Origin: Winogradskyella luteola
Lineage (GTDB): Bacteria; Bacteroidota; Bacteroidia; Flavobacteriales; Flavobacteriaceae
Assembly (NCBI RefSeq): GCF_019203985.1
Contig: NZ_JAGSPD010000002.1
Span: forward strand, 62,001 to 126,000
Length of the DNA stretch: 64,000 nucleotides
Direction: 5' to 3'
Program-made: the position numbers and the translations under genes
Part shown: positions 27,281 to 34,835 of the stretch, in pieces
Numbering within the stretch: the stretch's first letter is position 1
Layout: each line of letters begins with the position of its first letter
Notes under the pieces: generated by a model
What the model was told of the DNA's origin: nothing
Seen by the model: the letters and a program-made list of their open reading frames with translations, nothing else
Databases searched by the model: none

Positions 27281-27312
27281 TTGTTTTTTCGGAATGATTG
27301 TTGTTATATTTA
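27281..27312 (+). promoter_or_regulatory. Candidate promoter of the ECF sigma gene
   Basis: TTG at 27281-27283, 21 bases, then TATATTTA (last base deviates from TAnnTTTG). About 100 bases of leader follow, containing the palindrome AAGAAG-TTTA-CTTCTT near 27380-27395. Confidence 0.35.
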
Positions 27313-27411
27313 CCACATAATCATTTAAAAAACAACTGCGTATAAATAATATTACTTTAAAAAATTAACCCCTTGCTAAGAAGTTTACTTCTTACTACTA
27401 AGAGTAATATT

Positions 27412-27996
27412 ATGAAAAGAGAACTTATCCAAGACGCAGAGTTGGTAAGCAACTACATTAAAGGAGACGAGAGTGCACTATCGGTTTTGATAGGAAGGCA
27501 TAAACAAAAAATCTATAGTTTTATATATTCTAAGGTTTACGATAGAGACATTACTGAAGATGTTTTTCAGGATACCTTTATTAAAGTCATTAGAACCTTA
27601 AAGCGTGGCAAATACAACGAAGAGGGTAAATTTTTACCTTGGGTAATGCGAATTGCACACAATTTAGTTATTGACCACTTTAGAAAGAATAGCCGTATGC
27701 CTAAGTTTGATAATACTGGGGAATTTAGCATTTTTTCAGTATTAAGTGATTCTAGCCTTAATGCAGAAAAGAGTATGATTAAAGATCAGGTAGAATTGGA
27801 TGTAAGACGTGTTATTGAGGAATTGCCTGAAGATCAAAAACAAGTTTTAATAATGCGCATGTACCAAGATATGAGTTTTAAGGAAATATCTGAGCGTACA
27901 GGTGTTAGTATCAATACGGCACTAGGCAGAATGCGTTATGCACTTATTAATATGCGTAAGGTTATAGAACAAAACAATATCGTTTTAACGAATTAG
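27412..27996 (+). CDS. ECF-type RNA polymerase sigma factor
   Basis: 194-aa sigma-70 family factor. Region 2: ELVSNYIKGDESALSVLIGRHKQKI...FIYSKVYDRDITEDVFQDTFIKV, with LPWVMRIAHNLVIDHFRK (2.3-2.4, strand opening). Region 4: LPEDQKQVLIMRMYQDMSFKEI and SINTALGRMRYALINMRK (helix-turn-helix for the -35/-33 element). The GRMRYALINMRK end is typical of a widespread flavobacterial subgroup. ATG 27412 chosen; the frame runs 13 codons further up but MKRELIQDAELV is the family start. No anti-sigma gene adjacent; a 47-residue gene follows after 123 bases and probably forms a unit with it. Confidence 0.88.
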   Translation: MKRELIQDAELVSNYIKGDESALSVLIGRHKQKIYSFIYSKVYDRDITEDVFQDTFIKVIRTLKRGKYNEEGKFLPWVMRIAHNLVIDHFRKNSRMPKFDNTGEFSIFSVLSDSSLNAEKSMIKDQVELDVRRVIEELPEDQKQVLIMRMYQDMSFKEISERTGVSINTALGRMRYALINMRKVIEQNNIVLTN

Positions 27997-28119
27997 GCTA
28001 AACCTTTTTCGGATTTAAAGTCTTAGAGTTTTTAATTTTTAATTTGAATTTTATTTGTTAGACACAATAAACAAAGTTCAATTGCGTTTTAACCATATAA
28101 TAAATCCTAAATTATTAAT

Positions 28120-28263
28120 ATGGAAAAAATTTACTCTAACATTTCCCGAAAAAATGACAACCTAAAACCAAAAGATGAAACTATAAGTTTCCTTTTGAAT
28201 TACTCAAAGGCTTTAAGTGTTATAGATTATAATAAATTGAAGTTTGAAGCACTTCTAAATTAA
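28120..28263 (+). CDS. Small conserved companion protein of the ECF sigma factor (47 aa)
   Basis: ATG 28120 to TAA 28263. Sequence begins MEKIYSNISRKNDNLKPKDE, then SFLLNYSKALSVIDYNKLKF and ends EALLN. The LKPxxETIxFLLxYSKAL-type pattern is one I recall in small flavobacterial proteins downstream of this type of sigma factor. Predicted two short helices, no membrane segment. Followed by a clean terminator at 28271-28304, so sigma gene plus this gene form a unit. Function unknown; an interaction with the sigma factor is an inference from position. Confidence 0.6.
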   Translation: MEKIYSNISRKNDNLKPKDETISFLLNYSKALSVIDYNKLKFEALLN

Positions 28264-28270
28264 GTTGAAG

Positions 28271-28304
28271 AAAAAATCCTAATGTGAAAGCATTAGGATT
28301 TTTT
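28271..28304 (+). terminator. Intrinsic terminator after the sigma unit
   Basis: 14-bp perfect inverted repeat AAAAAATCCTAATG and complement, 6-base loop, T-run to 28307. Begins 7 bases after the stop of the 47-residue gene. Confidence 0.85.
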
Positions 28305-28490
28305 TGTAAATAACTGCACTTTGTAATTTTTGGTTGTTAAATATTTTTGCTTTAAGTCCTTAAGATATCGAAATATTTTAGATTCCATGGGATGCTTATC
28401 TAATAAGTAGTTTTTTAAACTTTCATCATAAACTGTTACGATAAGATACCAATGTCCTTTTCGTGTAGTATGAAGCCCTTCTTCAAACAA
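28293..28490 (-). CDS. Short hypothetical protein or gene fragment
   Basis: 65 codons with no ATG start; begins at TTG 28490 and is open four codons further up to an in-frame TAA. Sequence GHWYLIVTVYDESLKNYLL, MESKIFRYLKDLKQKYL, YKVQLFTKKS looks coding (regular pattern, no low complexity). Stop codon falls inside the terminator hairpin of the convergent sigma unit. It could be the last part of a decayed gene, or a small gene with a TTG start; I do not recognise the family. Confidence 0.35.
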   Translation of the reverse strand: MFEEGLHTTRKGHWYLIVTVYDESLKNYLLDKHPMESKIFRYLKDLKQKYLTTKNYKVQLFTKKS

Positions 28491-28552
28491 AGGATCATTG
28501 AATTAGTTGAAAATTCAATGTATCTCGATTTTGCTCAAAACGACAGTATAGG

Positions 28553-29209
28553 TTATTTCTTCTTTTTGTAATAGTTATCCAAAACCGACTTCCTCCCAAT
28601 CGTTTTGGTAATAATGTCCTTTTCTAAATCCCAACCACGTGCAGGTGAATATTCACGACCATACCAAATGATTTGAAGATGCAAATCGTTCCAGAGTTCT
28701 TTTGGAAATAGACGTTTTGCATCTTTTTCGGTTTGTACCACATTTTTTCCGTTAGTTAAATTCCAACGGTACATTAAGCGGTGAATATGGGTATCTACAG
28801 GAAAGGCAGGTATTCCAAATGCTTGGGATAAAACAACGGCAGCAGTCTTATGGCCAACGGCAGGTAAGGCTTCTAATTCTTCATACGTCTGCGGCACTTT
28901 ACCATTATGCTTATCAATTAAAATATGTGATAAACCATGGATGCCTTTACTTTTCATGGGTGACAAACCAACGGGTTTTATTATTTCCCTAATTTCCTCA
29001 ATACTCAACTTAATCATATCATAGGGATTGTCAGCACGTTCAAATAACAGTGGTGTAATTTGGTTAACGCGTACATCCGTGCTTTGGGCAGACATTAAAA
29101 CCGCAATCAATAGTGTATAAGGATCTTTATGGTCTAATGGTATCGGAATTTCAGGATACAGTTGATTTAACGTATTTATAACAAATTGTACCTTTTCTTG
29201 CTTAGTCAT
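28553..29209 (-). CDS. nth: Endonuclease III-like DNA glycosylase/AP lyase without iron-sulfur cluster
   Basis: Base-excision repair enzyme that removes oxidised pyrimidines and nicks the abasic site. 218 aa. HhH motif LPAVGHKTAAVVL with catalytic Lys121; Asp139 in FPVDTHIHR; N-terminal LIAVLMSAQSTD with the Gln that fills the helix gap. The C-terminal region where Nth normally has Cys-x6-Cys-x2-Cys-x5-Cys reads YGREYSPARGWDLEKDIITK, and the whole protein has no cysteine, so the [4Fe-4S] cluster is absent. Otherwise a normal Nth. Divergent from bcp, only 36 bases between the ATG codons. Confidence 0.88.
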   Translation of the reverse strand: MTKQEKVQFVINTLNQLYPEIPIPLDHKDPYTLLIAVLMSAQSTDVRVNQITPLLFERADNPYDMIKLSIEEIREIIKPVGLSPMKSKGIHGLSHILIDKHNGKVPQTYEELEALPAVGHKTAAVVLSQAFGIPAFPVDTHIHRLMYRWNLTNGKNVVQTEKDAKRLFPKELWNDLHLQIIWYGREYSPARGWDLEKDIITKTIGRKSVLDNYYKKKK

Positions 29210-29245
29210 TCATCGTATTTTTACAGAAACACAAATTTAAGCAAT

Positions 29246-29701
29246 ATGACGCATTTAAAAGCAGGTGATAAAGCACCAGATTTTTCAGCAAAAGACGAAC
29301 AGGGAAATACAGTTTCGTTATCTGATTATAAAGGAAAAAAGCTAGTTGTTTTCTTTTACCCAAAGGCAAGTACGCCTGGCTGTACAGCTGAAGCTTGTAA
29401 CTTAAACGATAATTACGATAGGTTTAAAGCGCTGGGTTATGAGATCTTGGGTGTGAGTGCAGATAGTGCAAAACGTCAATCGAATTTTAAAAACAAATAC
29501 GGTTTTCAATACCCATTATTGGCAGACGAAGACAAAGCTGTAATAGAAGCCTTTGGTGTTTGGGGGCCAAAGAAATTTATGGGTAGAGAGTACGATGGTA
29601 TTCACAGAACTACTTTTGTTATTGACGAACATGGTGTTTTAGAGGACGTTATCACTAAAGTGAAGACAAAGGAGCACGCAGCTCAGATACTAACAGAATA
29701 A
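29246..29701 (+). CDS. bcp: Thioredoxin-dependent peroxiredoxin (BCP/PrxQ)
   Basis: 151-aa peroxiredoxin that reduces hydrogen and organic peroxides using thioredoxin. Peroxidatic Cys46 in ASTPGCTAEAC and resolving Cys51 give the PrxQ alpha2-type pair. GDKAPDFSAKDEQGN at the start and FGVWGPKKFMGREYDGIHRTTF later are typical BCP. The frame extends 20 codons upstream but overlaps nth on the other strand; ATG 29246 gives the family length. Cytoplasmic. Terminator at 29725-29771. Confidence 0.93.
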   Translation: MTHLKAGDKAPDFSAKDEQGNTVSLSDYKGKKLVVFFYPKASTPGCTAEACNLNDNYDRFKALGYEILGVSADSAKRQSNFKNKYGFQYPLLADEDKAVIEAFGVWGPKKFMGREYDGIHRTTFVIDEHGVLEDVITKVKTKEHAAQILTE

Positions 29702-29724
29702 GGGCTTTTGCATTAACGGAAAAT

Positions 29725-29771
29725 AAAACGACCTATTTCACTTACTCATGGTAGTCAAAATAGGTCGTTTT
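29725..29771. terminator. Bidirectional terminator
   Basis: 13-bp inverted repeat AAAACGACCTATT and complement with a 21-base loop, T-run on + and A-run before the arm giving a U-run on -. Ends bcp (+) and the 29792-31243 gene (-). Confidence 0.8.
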
Positions 29772-29791
29772 TTCTTTTATTAAACAGTGTT

Positions 29792-31243
29792 TTACTTATG
29801 CATCACCTCTTCAGACTCGCAACCAAACAAACTCTTCTCCTTTATAAGCTTGGCCACACCTTCAGGTAACATTTCTTCCCAACCTTCTTTTCCTTCTGCT
29901 ATCATCTTTAAGACAGTTCTTGAGAAAACAGTGAGGTTAGAGGTATCAAAATCGGTAATATCAACTACTTTTCCATTGTACTTAAAGAATTTGTAGAGTT
30001 CTTTCATACGTGGATGAACTTTTAGATTTTCGCTTGTAGTTAAGCTGCCATCTTCATTTTGCATAGGGTAAAGATATACGCGCAAATCTTTATAGAACAA
30101 TTTACCGAATGCTTCTAAAATTCCACCACTTAAATGACGATAGTACTTTTCGTCAAAAATATCGACCAAATTATTCACTCCCATAGCTAATCCCATTCTG
30201 CTTCTGGTATACTGGGAGAAATATTCAACTAACTTGTAGTATTCCTGAAAATTGGATATCAAAACCGTTTGTCCTAAAGAGCACAGTAGTTTCGCACGAT
30301 CCATAAAATCTTGTTCGTCTATTTCTCCTTCTGCTCTTAAATTTGATAAAGTGATTTCAAAAATGACTTGCGTTTTGTCCTTATCTACCTTATTCTCTTT
30401 GATAAACATTTCGTATGATTTCTCATACATATCCATATTTACTTTGGTAACAGGCCTAAAACTACCTCTTAAGGCAAGGATATTTTTTTTGTAAAGTACA
30501 CGTGCCGGAAGTACATTATTGCCGTCTGGAGCAAACATTACAGCATCTGTCATACCATTTTTAACAAGTTGTAGACTCATTAAACGATTATCGACATCTT
30601 TATAGACAGGGCCCGAAAAGTTTATGGTATCGATTTCTAATTGATCTTTATCCAGATGGTCATATAAATAGCGAAGTAACTTGCGTGGTTGATTGTACTT
30701 GTAAAAAGCACCGTAGATCAGGTTTGTGCCTAATTTCCCAAGAGTTTCTTGCTGTAAACGCGCATCATTTTCTTTAAACCGAATATGAAGAATAATATCA
30801 TTATAGTCTTGGTCTGGAGCCACTTGATATTTAATGCCTACCCAACCATGTCCTTTATACTTCTTTGCAAAATCTATAGTAGCAACAGTATTGGCATAAG
30901 AAAAGAATATCTTATTTGGATTATCGTCTCTTGGAATACGTTGCTCCATGAGATTTACCTCATGAGATAACATTTTACGTAACCTTGCTTCGGTAACATA
31001 ACGTTTATCGTCTTCAATACCATAAATGGCATCACTAAAATGTTTATCATAAGCCGACATGGCTTTTGCTATAGTACCTGAAGCACCACCAGCTCGAAAA
31101 AAATGACGGACCGTTTCTTGGCCAGCACCTATTTCTGAAAATGTACCATAAATGTCTTTATTGAGATTAATACGTAGGGCTTTGTCTTTAAGGGAAGGAA
31201 TATTTTCAAATTCCGAGTCGCCAGTATACGTTATTTCTTCCAT
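29792..31243 (-). CDS. Uncharacterised conserved protein (GAGQE motif), often misannotated
   Basis: 483 aa, soluble, no signal peptide or membrane helix. The N-terminal block FSEIGAGQETVRHFFRAGGA with GTIAKAMSAYD is distinctive; a later FSYANTVATIDFA and the C-terminal DFDTSNLTVFSRTVLKMIAEG are also conserved by feel. I recall this family in Bacteroidota and other phyla under unreliable names (for example TonB-dependent receptor or nucleotide adenylyltransferase), none of which fits a soluble ~480-residue protein. No catalytic motif that I can name. Shares a fully overlapping divergent promoter with the MBL-fold hydrolase gene, so the two may be co-regulated. Confidence 0.6.
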   Translation of the reverse strand: MEEITYTGDSEFENIPSLKDKALRINLNKDIYGTFSEIGAGQETVRHFFRAGGASGTIAKAMSAYDKHFSDAIYGIEDDKRYVTEARLRKMLSHEVNLMEQRIPRDDNPNKIFFSYANTVATIDFAKKYKGHGWVGIKYQVAPDQDYNDIILHIRFKENDARLQQETLGKLGTNLIYGAFYKYNQPRKLLRYLYDHLDKDQLEIDTINFSGPVYKDVDNRLMSLQLVKNGMTDAVMFAPDGNNVLPARVLYKKNILALRGSFRPVTKVNMDMYEKSYEMFIKENKVDKDKTQVIFEITLSNLRAEGEIDEQDFMDRAKLLCSLGQTVLISNFQEYYKLVEYFSQYTRSRMGLAMGVNNLVDIFDEKYYRHLSGGILEAFGKLFYKDLRVYLYPMQNEDGSLTTSENLKVHPRMKELYKFFKYNGKVVDITDFDTSNLTVFSRTVLKMIAEGKEGWEEMLPEGVAKLIKEKSLFGCESEEVMHK

Positions 31244-31268
31244 AGATATTGGGATTGCATCATTTTAG

Positions 31269-31297
31269 CAAAGGTATCAATTTACTATTGCAAACAA
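31269..31297 (-). promoter_or_regulatory. Promoter of the 29792-31243 gene
   Basis: Minus strand: TTG (31297-31295), 18 bases, TACCTTTG (31276-31269) followed by C. Both elements match the Bacteroidota consensus and lie 26-54 bases before the ATG at 31243. It overlaps the opposite promoter 31288-31316. Confidence 0.6.
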
Positions 31298-31316
31298 AAA
31301 AATAAACTTATTTTTG
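31288..31316 (+). promoter_or_regulatory. Promoter of the MBL-fold hydrolase gene
   Basis: TTG (31288-31290), 18 bases, TATTTTTG (31309-31316): a perfect consensus match. Transcription would start near 31323, so the hydrolase must start at the TTG codon at 31335 and not at the TTG inside the promoter (31314). Confidence 0.62.
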
Positions 31317-31334
31317 TTTCAAACTAAGAGGCCT

Positions 31335-32096
31335 TTGAAAATTACATTTTTAGGGACAGGAACTTCACAGGGAATTCCAATAATTGGAAGCACACATCCT
31401 GTATGTTTAAGTGACAATCCAAAAGATAAACGCTTACGTGTATCTGTTCTTGTAGAATGGGATAACTTTACCTATGTTGTGGATTGTGGGCCAGATTTTA
31501 GGCAACAAATGCTCAATGCCAAAGTTAACAAAATCGATGGTGTTATTTTTACCCATGAACATGCGGATCATACCATGGGTTTGGACGATATTCGTCCATT
31601 TTTTTTTAGGCAAGGAGATATAGATTTATATGCGCACAAACGTGTTTTTAAAGCCTTGGAAAAACGATTCGATTATATTTTTACAACCCAACCAAAATAC
31701 CCTGGTGTACCAAGTGTTACTAAGCATCTAATTAAGAACAAACCTTTTAAAGCTGGTAACATTGAAGTAATACCTGTCGATGGCCTGCATCACAAACTTC
31801 AGGTATTTGGATTTCGATTTAAAGATTTTGCATATTTAACAGATATGAAAACTGTACCAGATGAAGAAGTTGAAAAACTGGGTAATCTCGAAGTCCTTGT
31901 GGTTAATGCGCTTAGAGAAGAACCACACATGTCGCATTTTAATTTAGAAGAGGCTTTGGCATTCATTAACAAAGTAAAGCCAAAGCGTGCTTATTTAACA
32001 CATATTAGTCATCATATGGGGTTTCATGATGATGTACAACAAAAACTGCCAGACAACGTTTTTTTGGCATACGATAACTTACAAATTACCATTTAA
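31335..32096 (+). CDS. MBL-fold metallo-hydrolase (PhnP-like phosphodiesterase type)
   Basis: 253-aa metallo-beta-lactamase fold hydrolase. LKITFLGTGTSQGIPIIG is the usual start of the family and sits on a TTG codon; there is no ATG nearby and the promoter box excludes the TTG at 31314. Metal site FTHEHADHTMG (HxHxDH), GLDDIRPFF, later DGLHHK, TDMKT (Asp bridging) and LTHISHHMG. Members act on cyclic or phosphodiester substrates (PhnP on cyclic phosphate), but the true substrate here is unknown. The next gene starts 3 bases after the stop and is co-transcribed. Confidence 0.85.
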   Translation: MKITFLGTGTSQGIPIIGSTHPVCLSDNPKDKRLRVSVLVEWDNFTYVVDCGPDFRQQMLNAKVNKIDGVIFTHEHADHTMGLDDIRPFFFRQGDIDLYAHKRVFKALEKRFDYIFTTQPKYPGVPSVTKHLIKNKPFKAGNIEVIPVDGLHHKLQVFGFRFKDFAYLTDMKTVPDEEVEKLGNLEVLVVNALREEPHMSHFNLEEALAFINKVKPKRAYLTHISHHMGFHDDVQQKLPDNVFLAYDNLQITI

Positions 32097-32099
32097 GAT

Positions 32100-32606
32100 A
32101 TGAAGAGTAGAGTTTTTATGTATTTGTTTATTTTTTCGGCATTACTGATTATTTTTCAATATGTCAATTCGAAGAGTATCATTGATAAATACGAAAAAGA
32201 TATTGCTAGCTATAAAACCACTATGGCCGAACAAGAAAAAACTATAGCCACTCTAGAAGAGCAGAATTTTGAACTCAACTACTTTAATATAGATCGTAAT
32301 GATAATGCCTTAGACTATTTCATTACACAAGGTTATAATGCAGATAAGCTCATTGCAGCAATTACCGAAGGGCTTTATAACATGAATAATTACGAAGGTG
32401 AAGAGCATCCAATTGTACCTTTTGTATCGATGACTGATTCTAAGTTGTTAATCAATAAAATACGAATTTTAAATCATAGATGGATTGTTGCCAACTTTAC
32501 TGACGGCCAGCATTGGGGAGAAATTTTTGTGACTTACGAAATTGATGAGGAAAATAACTTAAAGTATAAACTGGTGGAATACTTTATGTATCCAAAATTC
32601 GATTAG
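32100..32606 (+). CDS. Membrane-anchored coiled-coil protein, unknown
   Basis: 168 aa: a membrane helix (residues 5-22, VFMYLFIFSALLIIFQYV), a coiled coil (about 25-55, EKDIASYKTTMAEQEKTIAT and LEEQN), then an alpha-beta domain with FITQGYNADKLIAAITEGLYN, IRILNHRWIVANFTDGQHWG and EIDEENNLKYKLVEYF. I do not recognise the globular part. Placed 3 bases after the MBL hydrolase gene and overlapping the convergent esterase gene by 4 bases. Likely periplasm-facing with the anchor in the inner membrane. Confidence 0.6.
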   Translation: MKSRVFMYLFIFSALLIIFQYVNSKSIIDKYEKDIASYKTTMAEQEKTIATLEEQNFELNYFNIDRNDNALDYFITQGYNADKLIAAITEGLYNMNNYEGEEHPIVPFVSMTDSKLLINKIRILNHRWIVANFTDGQHWGEIFVTYEIDEENNLKYKLVEYFMYPKFD

Positions 32607-33247
32607 ATGTATTGGTTTAACCAAGCCTTAAAATCATAAAAGTTCTGTGGAGCTACGCCATGACCCACTGGATATTCCTTGTATATGTAATTAACCTTCA
32701 AAGCCTCTAAAAATCCGGGAGTTTTTCTGGCCCAATCTACAGGTATAACTTGGTCAACAGATCCATGGGAGCAAAAAAAGTTTAAATGAGAAACATCTTT
32801 GTCTTTAATCGTATCGGGTAAGATATCTTCATTAATATAGCCGCTTAAAGCTACAACATTTTTTACCTTTTGAGGGTAGGTAAGTGCTACGGCATAACTT
32901 AAAATAGTGCCTTGACTAAAGCCTAGAAGTGTAACATTCTCAGAATTTAGAGGATAAGCTTTACAAGCATAATCAATAAATTTTGAGATTAGACCTACAG
33001 ATTTTTTGGCTTGTTCATTATCACTCCATTTGCCTTGCACAGCATCAAAATTTATGGAGTACCATGCATTTCCAAAGGGTTGCATAGGATATGGTGCTCT
33101 TAAGGAGATGATGAATAGTTCTTCGGGCAATTCTGAAGCAAAAGCGAATAAATCATTTTCATCACTGCCGTAGCCATGACACATTATGAGTAATGGAGCA
33201 TTTTCTTTTAGTGACGAAGGTCTTTTAATATAATGCAAATCTACCAT
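32603..33247 (-). CDS. Alpha/beta hydrolase, phospholipase/carboxylesterase family
   Basis: 214-aa cytosolic serine esterase of the carboxylesterase 2 group (acyl-protein-thioesterase-like). MCHGYGSDENDLFAFASELP start, LRAPYPMQPFGNAWYSI, nucleophile elbow GFSQGTILSY, CSHGSVDQVIPVDWARK (acid Asp) and the His in PVGHGVAPQN near the C-terminus: a full triad. Small acyl esters or lysophospholipids are likely substrates. Last gene of an operon BatA-dihydroorotase-like-DUF4870-esterase; it starts 2 bases after the DUF4870 stop. Convergent with 32100-32606. Confidence 0.85.
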   Translation of the reverse strand: MVDLHYIKRPSSLKENAPLLIMCHGYGSDENDLFAFASELPEELFIISLRAPYPMQPFGNAWYSINFDAVQGKWSDNEQAKKSVGLISKFIDYACKAYPLNSENVTLLGFSQGTILSYAVALTYPQKVKNVVALSGYINEDILPDTIKDKDVSHLNFFCSHGSVDQVIPVDWARKTPGFLEALKVNYIYKEYPVGHGVAPQNFYDFKAWLNQYI

Positions 33248-33249
33248 GC

Positions 33250-33582
33250 TTACTGTCCAATATTTTTAAATATATTCTGAAAAACATCCCCTAGCAATGG
33301 GATTTTGTTCACTTTACCAGTAACGGCACCAAAAATACCATAGAGATATAATATCGAGAAAAACAACCAAAAAGCCATACTTATATTGATACTGTTAAAA
33401 CTACTCACAACAAAGGCTATCATTATATATAACAGGCCCAGGCCAAGGGCTTGTCTTGTATGAAAAGACGTAAAAGGGTTCTTTTTATCCTGATTCATAA
33501 AAAAAGCAATTAAAGTGCCGAATAGCGTTAAATAAGCAACAACAGCTAAAGTTTTGCCTTCGTCGATTGTATTTTGATTCAT
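33250..33582 (-). CDS. DUF4870 small membrane protein
   Basis: 110 aa with three to four hydrophobic helices: LAVVAYLTLFGTLIAFFMNQ, the KNPFTSFHTRQALGLGLLY motif (the His-Thr-Arg-Gln signature of DUF4870), and FWLFFSILYLYGIFGAV, ending with KVNKIPLLGDVF. Function unknown. TAATG overlap with the dihydroorotase-like gene upstream (one base) shows tight coupling. Confidence 0.82.
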   Translation of the reverse strand: MNQNTIDEGKTLAVVAYLTLFGTLIAFFMNQDKKNPFTSFHTRQALGLGLLYIMIAFVVSSFNSINISMAFWLFFSILYLYGIFGAVTGKVNKIPLLGDVFQNIFKNIGQ

Positions 33583-34835
33583 TATTTTAAAACAATTTTA
33601 TTATTGGCAATAACCCCATAAGTTCTGCCTTTTAATTTCATGCCCAAGAAGGCACTGTTTTTAGATCGCGACGTTATATCTGCTTTACTGAATTGGTATT
33701 CCCCATTTGGATCAAACAAGCTTAAATCAGCAACTTCACCAACATTTATTGATGCTTCCGCGATACCAAACCTTGACTTTCCTTGGTTTAGAACACTTAC
33801 AGTTTTCTTGGTGGTAAATATGGTTTGAAGCGCTCCAAAAGCAGATTCTAAGCCTATGGTGCCATATTTAGCGTAATCGAACTCTATTTTTTTGTCCTCT
33901 ATGTCTATTGGGTTATGGTCTGTGGTGACCATGTCTATAGTACCATCTTTTAATCCTTCGATTAAGGCGTCACAATCCTTTTGTGTTCGTAAAGGAGGTA
34001 ATACTTTATATCTGGTATCAAAACCGTCGAGAGCATCATCTGTTATCATTAGGTTGTGAATAGCAACACTACATGTAACATCTAACTTCTTGGCTTTTGC
34101 TGCTCTTATTAATTCTACAGACTTAGCTGTTGATATTGTTGGAATATGAAGTTTACCTTCGGTGTATTCTAACAAAAATAGATCTCTGGCAATTTGAAGC
34201 TCTTCAGCTAAAGCCGGATTTCCCTTTAAGCCTAATTGTGTACTATTAATATGCTCATTGGCAACACCATGACCTGAGATTTTAGATTCTTGGGGAAATG
34301 AGCACACCAAACCACCAAAATTACTGGCATATTGTAGCGCAATCTTCATTAAATTTGGATTTCCAATCGGTTTCTGGTAATCGTAAAACGCTATTGCGCC
34401 AGCGTTTTTCATATCGTAAAGCTCTGCTAAATCCTTACCGTTACTGGCTTTGGTCAATGCGCCAAGAGGATAAAGGCTTGTGGCCTTATCTTGAGCTTTA
34501 GACTTTACAAACGTTATATCTGCATAACTATCAATTGCGGGATTAGAATTGGCATTTAGCGCTACAGCTGTAAAACCAGATTGTGCTGCAGTTTTTAAAC
34601 CATTGGCAATAGTTTCGCGTTCTTCATAACCAGGTTCACCAAAAGACACGCTACTATCAAACCAACCCTGAGATACATGGAGGTTATCTAGTGTTATCTC
34701 TTTGTAATTGTTGGGATTGGAAATACGTTTAGAAATCTTAGCAATACGACCTTTTTCAATTAAAATATCAACCGTTTCGTTGTGAAAATCACTTTTAGAA
34801 TCAACGATAGTGGCAGATTTTATGAGTGCGTTCAT
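33582..34835 (-). CDS. Dihydroorotase-like protein with lost metal ligands
   Basis: 417 aa, amidohydrolase superfamily, dihydroorotase (PyrC) branch. Active enzymes have DxHVHLREPG; here the block reads FDSSVSFGEPG, so both His are Ser and the substrate Arg is Gly. The HV-ST site reads LHIPTIST (His to Thr), the PHH site reads VAIHNLMITDD (one His kept), and only the TTDHNP Asp remains of the final ligand block. The fold and the end (ADITSRSKNSAFLGMKLKGRTYG) are intact. So it is probably not catalytic; a PyrC-prime-type structural partner of aspartate carbamoyltransferase is one known parallel. Overlaps BatA upstream by 4 bases (ATGA) and DUF4870 downstream by one. Confidence 0.78.
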   Translation of the reverse strand: MNALIKSATIVDSKSDFHNETVDILIEKGRIAKISKRISNPNNYKEITLDNLHVSQGWFDSSVSFGEPGYEERETIANGLKTAAQSGFTAVALNANSNPAIDSYADITFVKSKAQDKATSLYPLGALTKASNGKDLAELYDMKNAGAIAFYDYQKPIGNPNLMKIALQYASNFGGLVCSFPQESKISGHGVANEHINSTQLGLKGNPALAEELQIARDLFLLEYTEGKLHIPTISTAKSVELIRAAKAKKLDVTCSVAIHNLMITDDALDGFDTRYKVLPPLRTQKDCDALIEGLKDGTIDMVTTDHNPIDIEDKKIEFDYAKYGTIGLESAFGALQTIFTTKKTVSVLNQGKSRFGIAEASINVGEVADLSLFDPNGEYQFSKADITSRSKNSAFLGMKLKGRTYGVIANNKIVLK

